Under the pieces are notes generated by a model. The model saw only the letters and a list, made by a program, of their open reading frames with translations. It was not told the DNA's origin and did not search any database. This document shows positions 58,674 to 64,000 of a DNA stretch of 64,000 nucleotides, in pieces. How positions within the stretch are numbered: position 1 is the stretch's first letter; every line of letters starts with the position of its first letter. The position numbers were made by a program, and so were the translations under genes. Origin of the DNA: Massilia aquatica (lineage in GTDB: Bacteria > Pseudomonadota > Gammaproteobacteria > Burkholderiales > Burkholderiaceae_D); the NCBI RefSeq assembly GCF_011682045.1, contig NZ_VVIW01000002.1:434001-498000 (forward strand). Direction: 5' to 3'.

Positions 58674-59525
58674 TCAGAACGCGTCGAGCGGAATCTTCAG
58701 GTAGCGCACGCCGTTCTCCTCGGGCGCCGGTAGTTGGCCGGCATTCAGGTTGACCTGAATGGCCGGCAAAATCAGGGCCGGCATGCCCAGAGTGGCGTCG
58801 CGCTGCGTGCGCATGGCCACGAAGTCGGCTTTGCTCACGCCGTCGTGCACATGGATGTTGTGGGCGCGCTGGTCGGCGACGGTGGTTTCCCAGGCGGGCG
58901 CGCGGGCGCCAGGCGGATAGTCGTGGCACATGAACAGGCGCGTGGCCCCAGGCAGCGCCAGGATGCGCCGCACCGACCGGTACAGCATTGCCGCGCTGCC
59001 GCCGGGGAAGTCGCAGCGCGCCGTGCCGACGTCGGGCATGAACAGCGTATCGCCGACAAACACGGCGTCACCTATCTGGTAGGCCATGTCGGCCGGCGTG
59101 TGGCCGGGCACGTGCAGCGCGCGCGCTTGCAGTTCGCCGATGGCGAAGTCTTCGCCGGGCGCGAACAGGTGGTTGAAGCGGGTGGCGTCGCCGGTATCGG
59201 CAAACAGCGCCGAAAAGGCGCGCTGCACGGTGCGGATGCCGGCGCCGATGGCGGTGCGCCCGCCCAGTTGCACAGCCAGGAAGGGCGCGCCGGACAGGTG
59301 GTCGGCGTGGGCGTGGGTTTCGAGCAGCCACGCCACCGTAAGCGCATTCGTGCGCACAAAGTCGATGACCCGTTCGGCCGATGTGGTGGCGGTGCGCCCG
59401 GATGCGGGATCGAAATCGAGCACCGGATCGATGATTGCGCATGGCGTGCCGAAGCCCGCGTGGACCACGTAGGTGACGGTGGCGGTGCTGTCGTCGAAAA
59501 AGGCCTGGATTTGTGCTTGCGTCAT
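58674..59525 (-). CDS. MBL-fold hydrolase, persulfide dioxygenase/glyoxalase II-like
   Basis: A 283-residue protein from ATG 59525. Metal-binding residues His-71, His-73, Asp-75 and His-76 lie in ETHAHADHLSG, with the second site in HVPGHTPADMAY and FVGDTLFMPDVG. The opening, YVVHAGFGTPCAIIDPVLDFDP, is that of the ETHE1/Blh persulfide dioxygenase subgroup with a single iron, so sulfide or glutathione persulfide metabolism is likely. It is convergent with the M28 gene. Confidence 0.88.
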   Translation of the reverse strand: MTQAQIQAFFDDSTATVTYVVHAGFGTPCAIIDPVLDFDPASGRTATTSAERVIDFVRTNALTVAWLLETHAHADHLSGAPFLAVQLGGRTAIGAGIRTVQRAFSALFADTGDATRFNHLFAPGEDFAIGELQARALHVPGHTPADMAYQIGDAVFVGDTLFMPDVGTARCDFPGGSAAMLYRSVRRILALPGATRLFMCHDYPPGARAPAWETTVADQRAHNIHVHDGVSKADFVAMRTQRDATLGMPALILPAIQVNLNAGQLPAPEENGVRYLKIPLDAF

Positions 59526-59564
59526 GGCCAGATTATATGCCCGGCAGGCGTTTCCATCAGGCGT

Positions 59565-59601
59565 AAAAAAGCCCGGCGGTTCCATTCGGAACTGGCCGGG
59601 C
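59565..59601 (-). terminator. Rho-independent terminator of the small membrane protein gene
   Basis: On the minus strand the arms GCCCGGCCAGTTCC and GGAACCGCCGGGC pair with a small internal loop, followed by six T. It lies just after the gene ending at 59621. Confidence 0.8.
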
Positions 59602-59620
59602 CGTTTGAGCGGGGAAGCGA

Positions 59621-59812
59621 CTACAGGTTCAGACGTGGCAGGTAGCCGCCAGGAATGATGCCGAAGACCGACAGGACGATCAGGATCAGCAGGATGATGA
59701 ACAGAACGCGGACGATCTGCGCCACGGGCGCTGGCAGCGGCAGCATGCTGACGAGCCACCAGATCAATCCGAAGATGACCAAATAGATGATGAGACTGAT
59801 GAGGATATTCAT
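59621..59812 (-). CDS. Small two-helix membrane protein (Thivi_2564 family)
   Basis: A 63-residue protein made almost wholly of two hydrophobic helices (about 4-26 and 31-54), with a Pro-rich turn between and a polar LPRLNL end. It resembles the Thivi_2564 family of small membrane proteins of unknown role. It has its own terminator at 59565. Confidence 0.7.
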   Translation of the reverse strand: MNILISLIIYLVIFGLIWWLVSMLPLPAPVAQIVRVLFIILLILIVLSVFGIIPGGYLPRLNL

Positions 59813-59926
59813 GTTTGTTTTCCAATACGGCTGTTGTTATATATAAGTAGTGCGTCGGAGTAGACAGAACGGACGATATCGGAAAAGCATCTGTCGATCC
59901 GTTCGGTAGGGCACATAAGCGGCGGG

Positions 59927-60298
59927 TCAGTCGACCGGCACCCGGCGCACGGCGCGCGCGCGGCCCCGAAACGGCCGGCCATACATGGTCTGGATGCCGC
60001 TCGTAAAATTCTGCCCCCACACCAGATGCGCGCGCGGCTCCTGCGTTTCGCACGACCAGTACCACATGCGCTGGAAATGTTCATGCAGATTGGCGTAGAG
60101 CAACGCCAGCTCGCGCCGCGTCGGCAATTCCCCTCCGCAAGCCAGCGCCCAGTCGCGGGCGATTCCCCACGGGACCTCCGCCACTTCATCCGGCAACAGC
60201 ACCAGATGATGGTCGCAACAATTGTTTTTTCCGAGTATGAGGCCGGCGTAGTGCTGCCCGGCCGGCAGGGTGTGCCGGACGTTGGTGTAGTCGCGCAT
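59927..60298 (-). CDS. DUF1566-like (Lcl C-terminal type) protein
   Basis: A 123-residue protein. The segment ACGGELPTRRELALLYANLHEHFQ with WYWSCETQEP, WGQNFTSG and RARAVRRV follows the DUF1566 pattern (LPTxxEL, WYWSSE, ARAVRxV), which is frequent in phage and surface proteins. The start at 60298 is after the shortest good Met; there is no signal peptide. The gene may be a phage-derived or diversified remnant; its neighbours give no context. Confidence 0.75.
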   Translation of the reverse strand: MRDYTNVRHTLPAGQHYAGLILGKNNCCDHHLVLLPDEVAEVPWGIARDWALACGGELPTRRELALLYANLHEHFQRMWYWSCETQEPRAHLVWGQNFTSGIQTMYGRPFRGRARAVRRVPVD

Positions 60299-60495
60299 GG
60301 GTTCTCCGTCAAAGTGAATTTAACTTCTTAGAGCGGCTTTGGGTCCGCGAGTTGCAGCTAATCGTTTGATTTCCATCGGGATACTTCCAGTGTGGTTCTC
60401 ATACTTGACATAAATTTTCCTGTCAATTCATTGAACCTATTTATTTGATCCCGCTCAAACCTTGCTCATTCACGTAAAAAAGTAAGGAACCTGTA
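60299..60495. other. Intergenic region
   Basis: 197 bases between divergent genes. It is A/T-richer than the surroundings near 60360-60480, as expected for promoters, but no clear hexamer pair or dyad was found. Confidence 0.4.
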
Positions 60496-61977
60496 ATGAA
60501 TAAATTTGTCACCTTTGCTTCGGAAATCCGCGTTCACGCTTTGCTGTGCAGCAGCATGACCGTCTTGCTGGCCGCTTGCGGCGGCGGTAGCGGCGAACAG
60601 GACCTGTCCCAGGCCAAGCAACAAACGCAGACGGCCGCTTACATGGTCAGCAGCGCCGCCTCCAGCGCCGACACCGCGCCGGTCGATGCGCTGGCGGCTT
60701 CCCGCACCGACGGCGAACAGGCCGATACGGCTGCGGCTCCAGCCGGGGAAGACGCGGACCAGGCTGCCGACGCCGCTCCCTCCACTTACAGCGAGAAAGA
60801 TTTTGCCCTGATCGGCTACGGTGCCGGCGACGCCATGCCGCACAGCGCCACCGCCTACGGCGCCACCGACGCGGCCGCCATGGCCGCCGCCGCGCCCAAC
60901 GGCTCGGACGTGACGGTATCGGCGCAGGCGGTACCGGTCATTCCCGCGACCACCTACAAGTTCTACGTGGCGCCGAATGGCAACGACAGCAGCGCCGGCA
61001 GCGCCGCCGCGCCGTTCAAGACCATCGCCCGCGCCGCCCGCGCAACCAGGGGCAGCACCACCGTGTTCGTCGCGCCCGGCACCTACACCGGCGGCATCAA
61101 GACCACCGTCAGCGGCTCCGCGTCGGCACGCATCTATTTCGTCTCGACCACCAAATGGGGCGCCAAGATCGTCGCTTCCGGTTCCAGCGGCAAGACCGGC
61201 TGGGATAACCGCGGCAACTACGTCGACATCGTCGGCTTTGAAGTCAACGGCAAGGGCAGCAAGTGGACCGGCGGCATCTATAACGGCGGCTCCTACGACA
61301 TGATCCGCGCCAACTATGTGCACGACATCGCCAAAGGCGTCGGCTGCACCAGCGGCGGCGGTTCGGCCATCGGCGTGGATAGCTACTACAAGGGCGTCAT
61401 GTCCGATGTGGTCGGCAACCTCGTGCACGATATCGGCCCGGCCGGCTGCCGTTTCGTGCAGGGCATCTACGTCAGTACCTCGGGCAGCGTGAAGAACAAC
61501 GTGGTGTACCGTGTGGCCGAAGGCGCGATCCACCTGTGGCACGACGCCAACCGCGTGATCATCACCAACAATACGGTGACGACCTCGAACACCGGCATCA
61601 TTGTCGGCGGCGGCGACTTCTATCACACCAAGGGTCCGGCCGATTACATCGCCGTCTACAGCAACATCGTGTACGACAACAAGATGGGCGTGTCGGAGCA
61701 GGGCAAGACGGGCAAGAACAATACCTACCGCAACAACCTGGTATTCAAGAACGCGACCTACAACTGGCAGCTCAAGAACGGCCTGACCCACACCGGCACG
61801 GTCAGCTCCGAGCCACTGTTCGTTGCCTACGCCCGCAGCGGCACGCCGGACCTGCGCCTGTCGAGCAGCTCGCCTGCCATCGGACGCGGCACCCCGACCG
61901 AAGCGCTCGACTACGACTTCCTCGAACGCCCACGTAACACGACGACAGGTTTCGACATCGGCGCCTATCAGCACTGA
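60496..61977 (+). CDS. Right-handed beta-helix lipoprotein (DUF1565/pectate-lyase-like)
   Basis: A 493-residue lipoprotein: the lipobox LLAAC puts Cys-28 as the lipidated residue. An Ala/Asp-rich linker (about 30-150) leads to a DUF1565 opening (FYVAPNGNDSSAGSAAAPFKTIARA) and then parallel beta-helix coils (repeated Asn/Val/Ile-rich turns such as NNVVYRVAEGAIHLWHDANRVIITNNTV) to the end (TTGFDIGAYQH). It is probably a surface polysaccharide lyase or hydrolase. Catalytic residues cannot be set by eye. Confidence 0.85.
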   Translation: MNKFVTFASEIRVHALLCSSMTVLLAACGGGSGEQDLSQAKQQTQTAAYMVSSAASSADTAPVDALAASRTDGEQADTAAAPAGEDADQAADAAPSTYSEKDFALIGYGAGDAMPHSATAYGATDAAAMAAAAPNGSDVTVSAQAVPVIPATTYKFYVAPNGNDSSAGSAAAPFKTIARAARATRGSTTVFVAPGTYTGGIKTTVSGSASARIYFVSTTKWGAKIVASGSSGKTGWDNRGNYVDIVGFEVNGKGSKWTGGIYNGGSYDMIRANYVHDIAKGVGCTSGGGSAIGVDSYYKGVMSDVVGNLVHDIGPAGCRFVQGIYVSTSGSVKNNVVYRVAEGAIHLWHDANRVIITNNTVTTSNTGIIVGGGDFYHTKGPADYIAVYSNIVYDNKMGVSEQGKTGKNNTYRNNLVFKNATYNWQLKNGLTHTGTVSSEPLFVAYARSGTPDLRLSSSSPAIGRGTPTEALDYDFLERPRNTTTGFDIGAYQH

Positions 61978-62132
61978 TCGTCCGTAAAGCAGCGTCAATT
62001 CCCCCGATGCGGCAGCCGGCGACGGCTGGCGCATCGTCAATACCGCACGCCTGGTTCCACCACCGGGCGTGCGCATTCGGCAGCCATCCGGTACGATGAA
62101 GGGAGAAACCCACTCGTTGAAGGAGATACCTG

Positions 62133-63290
62133 ATGTTGCCAACCCCCTTGTCCCGTTGCATCGGCGCCGCCCTGGCCGCGCTGGCGCTGCCCGCCGCGCA
62201 TGCGCAGTTGCCCACCAGTGATGCGCCGCCCGCCGCCAAAGGCTGGCGCGCGGAAATGGTGAGCGAAGGCTTGTCGCATCCCTGGGCCATGAACTGGCTG
62301 CCGGACGGACGCATGCTGGTGAGCACCAAGAACGGCAAACTGTATCTGCTCAAGGGCAAGCGCTTCGAGGAAGTGCCGATGGAAGGCTTGCCGCCGGTCT
62401 TCACCAACGGCCAGGGCGGCCTGCTCGACATCGCCATCCATCCCGGCGACAAGCTCAATCCGCGCGTGTACATGACCATGTCCACCGGCACCGACCAGGC
62501 CAACCGGACCACCCTGGTGCAGGGCGTGTTCGACGGCAAGGCCGTGAGCGGCATCAAGACCCTTTTCAAGGCCCAGCCCGACAAGAGCGGCGGCCAGCAC
62601 TTCGGCTCGCGCCTGCTGTGGCACAAGGACGGCACTTTGCTGATGAGCATCGGCGACGGCGGCAATCCACCGCAGCAGGTGGGCGGCATGCTGGCGCGCG
62701 ACCAGGCCCAGAACCTGGGCAGCCACAACGGCTCGATCCTGCGCCTGACCGATGCCGGCAAGGCCGCACCCGGCAATCCGCTGGCCTCGCGCCCGGGTGC
62801 GCTGCCGGAAATCTGGAGTTACGGCCACCGTAACATCCAGGGCATGGCGCTCGACGCCAGCGGCCGCGTGTGGGCCAGCGAACACGGACCGCGCGGCGGC
62901 GATGAACTGAACCTGGTCGAAGCGGGTCAAAACTATGGATGGCCGCTGCAAAGCTACGGCCGCGATTACCGCACGGGCGAGGCGGTCGGCCAGCCGGTGG
63001 TGCCGGGCATGACGCAGCCGAAGATTGCATGGGTGCCGTCGCCGGGCGCGTCCGGCCTGGTGCAGTACAGCGGCAGCGCCTTCCCGCAATGGCGCGGCAG
63101 TCTGTTCAGCGGCGGCCTGGCCAGCACCGACGTGCGCCGCATTGTGCTCGACAAAGACGCCAATGTGGTGTCGCAGGAACGCCTGCTGATCGGCAAGCGC
63201 GTGCGCGACGTGCGCCAGGGGCCTGACGGGCATCTGTACGTCATTACCGACGAAGACAACGGCCAGCTGCTGCGCATCGTGCCGCAGTAA
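62133..63290 (+). CDS. PQQ-dependent soluble aldose sugar dehydrogenase (YliI/Asd-like)
   Basis: A 385-residue periplasmic enzyme with a signal peptide (to AHAQ). Blades of the six-bladed propeller are seen as LSHPWAMNWLPDGRMLVSTKNGKLYLL, HFGSRLLWHKDGTLLMSIGDGG and SYGHRNIQGMALDASGRVWASEHGPRGGDELNLVEAG, which hold PQQ- and calcium-binding residues. It oxidises aldose sugars with PQQ; PQQ synthesis is not encoded here. Length and motifs are normal. An AAGGAGA ribosome site precedes the ATG. Confidence 0.93.
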   Translation: MLPTPLSRCIGAALAALALPAAHAQLPTSDAPPAAKGWRAEMVSEGLSHPWAMNWLPDGRMLVSTKNGKLYLLKGKRFEEVPMEGLPPVFTNGQGGLLDIAIHPGDKLNPRVYMTMSTGTDQANRTTLVQGVFDGKAVSGIKTLFKAQPDKSGGQHFGSRLLWHKDGTLLMSIGDGGNPPQQVGGMLARDQAQNLGSHNGSILRLTDAGKAAPGNPLASRPGALPEIWSYGHRNIQGMALDASGRVWASEHGPRGGDELNLVEAGQNYGWPLQSYGRDYRTGEAVGQPVVPGMTQPKIAWVPSPGASGLVQYSGSAFPQWRGSLFSGGLASTDVRRIVLDKDANVVSQERLLIGKRVRDVRQGPDGHLYVITDEDNGQLLRIVPQ

Positions 63291-63308
63291 GCGCGCGCCA
63301 CGCTCAAT

Positions 63309-63333
63309 AAAAAGCCCACGCAGGCGTGGGCTT
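63309..63333 (-). terminator. Rho-independent terminator of the lectin gene
   Basis: On the minus strand the stem AAGCCCACG/CGTGGGCTT with loop CCTG is followed by TTTTTATT. Both convergent genes may use it. Confidence 0.8.
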
Positions 63334-63378
63334 GAAGGGACGTCGACGCCGGTGTTGCCGGCGCCGCTGTGGGCAGGA

Positions 63379-64000
63379 TCAGCTATTCATGTCGTCGCTC
63401 AACTGCGCCGGCTGTCCCGACGAATCGCGTCCGCCGGACGCGGCGTCGGCCGCGCCCACCGGCGTCTGGCCGAAGTTCTGGATGATGCCGCCCATGAACT
63501 CGTAACCGGTGAGCGACGGCCCCCAACTGCTGCCATCCCACCATTTGTGGTACAGCGCGCTGTCCGATCCGGTGGCGAACACATCCAGACGGTTGGGCGC
63601 CCACGACACCACCCGTGGTTGCGAGGACAGGATCCCGCCCATGGCTTCGAACCCCAGCAGGGACGGACCCCAGTTGCTGCCGTCCCACCATTTGTGGTAC
63701 AGCGCGCTGTCGGTGCCGACCACGAACACGTCGATGCGGTTCGGTCCCCACGACACCGCTTCGGGGTTGCCGATGCAGACGCCGCCGAGCCGTTCCAGGT
63801 TATTCCCGGCGGGCAGCCACTGGTTGCCGTTCCACCACTTGTGATACAGCGCGCCATCGGTGCCGGTAACAAACACATCGAGGCGGTTGTTGCCCCAGGC
63901 GACTGCGCGCGGTGCCGAGGTGCACACGCCGCCCAGTTTTTCGTAGCCGGTCAGCGATGGCCCCCAGTTGCTGCCGTCCCACCACTTGTGATACAGCGCG
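63379..64000 (-). CDS. PLL-like lectin with tandem 49-residue repeats (DUF346), 5' end outside the window
   Basis: Only the C-terminal 206 residues lie in the window, and the frame stays open to base 64000. At least four repeat units of 49 residues start with [14 protein letters not shown] and contain LGGVCxSxPRxVxWGxNRLDVFVxGTD. These are blades of the PLL/DUF346 propeller lectins, which bind fucose and other sugars. The last 28 residues after the repeats are polar ([18 protein letters not shown]). A terminator follows at 63309. Confidence 0.88.
   Translation of the reverse strand, partial: ALYHKWWDGSNWGPSLTGYEKLGGVCTSAPRAVAWGNNRLDVFVTGTDGALYHKWWNGNQWLPAGNNLERLGGVCIGNPEAVSWGPNRIDVFVVGTDSALYHKWWDGSNWGPSLLGFEAMGGILSSQPRVVSWAPNRLDVFATGSDSALYHKWWDGSSWGPSLTGYEFMGGIIQNFGQTPVGAADAASGGRDSSGQPAQLSDDMNS

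Noticed and set aside
59927-60298. DUF1566-like gene as evidence of a prophage
   Set aside because: No integrase, capsid, tail or lysis genes are nearby. A single domain is not enough.
63379-64000. CRISPR-like repeat array
   Set aside because: The 147-base period is the coding repeat of a lectin. Spacing and length do not fit a CRISPR, and the Thr-Pro and Lys-Ser tracts are likewise coding.

Overview
The window is GC-rich DNA with densely packed genes and long antisense open frames. It looks like a chromosomal segment of a betaproteobacterium of the Oxalobacteraceae (Massilia, Duganella or Janthinobacterium type). Pointers are three PEP-CTERM surface proteins, a YXWGXW-repeat protein, a secreted GH16 beta-glucanase with a CBM56-like module and a Thr-Pro linker, a Psd/C13-peptidase pair and a PLL-like lectin. 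This placement is inference from gene content. I saw no tRNA, rRNA, CRISPR array or intact mobile element.

Layout. 0-11 kb: housekeeping and redox genes (acyltransferase, pirin, azoR with a divergent LysR regulator, nitroreductase, C13 peptidase, psd, solute-binding protein, Tet-type MFS pump, HD protein, RNase H-like protein). 11.3-16.0 kb: a compact peptide-export locus made of a 63-residue double-glycine precursor with a Cys/Lys/Ser-rich core, an uncharacterised protein with a ParB/sulfiredoxin-like motif, an HlyD adaptor and a C39-peptidase ABC exporter. 17-29 kb: a very large penicillin-binding transpeptidase, then six co-directional genes: two of unknown type, an SPFH-like protein, a tandem Lon-like protein, a zinc-ribbon/SPFH/coiled-coil protein and a SHOCT-kinase-SUMF1 fusion. 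29-37 kb: a PEP-CTERM protein, an OsmC-pirin pair, a 34-residue membrane peptide, a tandemly duplicated porin plus small PstS-like protein unit with a duplicated leader, and a DUF2804 protein. 37-43 kb: the GH16 glucanase with a clear promoter and two LacI-type operators, an unknown three-gene operon ending in a DsbC-like protein, and an MBL hydrolase. 43.5-53.4 kb, mostly minus strand: a zinc-finger/FHA protein, a PP2C phosphatase, an MFS exporter, a GNAT enzyme (plus strand), an SH3-like protein, an FHA-like protein, a SEDS (RodA/FtsW) polymerase with a periplasmic FHA-like insert, and a Ser/Thr kinase. 53.5-64 kb: glycine-zipper protein, two divergent PEP-CTERM proteins, metallophosphoesterase, M28 peptidase, persulfide-dioxygenase-like MBL protein, small membrane protein, DUF1566-like protein, beta-helix lipoprotein, PQQ sugar dehydrogenase and a lectin cut by the window edge.

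Two systems stand out. One is the 11.3-16.0 kb locus, which looks like an undescribed RiPP or bacteriocin. The other is a two-part phospho-signalling and cell-wall system: PBP, kinase, SPFH and Lon-like genes at 17-29 kb, and SEDS, kinase, PP2C and FHA genes at 43.5-53.4 kb. Its parts resemble the actinobacterial RodA-PbpA-PknA/B-PstP-Fha set, rearranged and fused to unusual domains. The link between the two halves is inferred from complementary functions and has not been shown.
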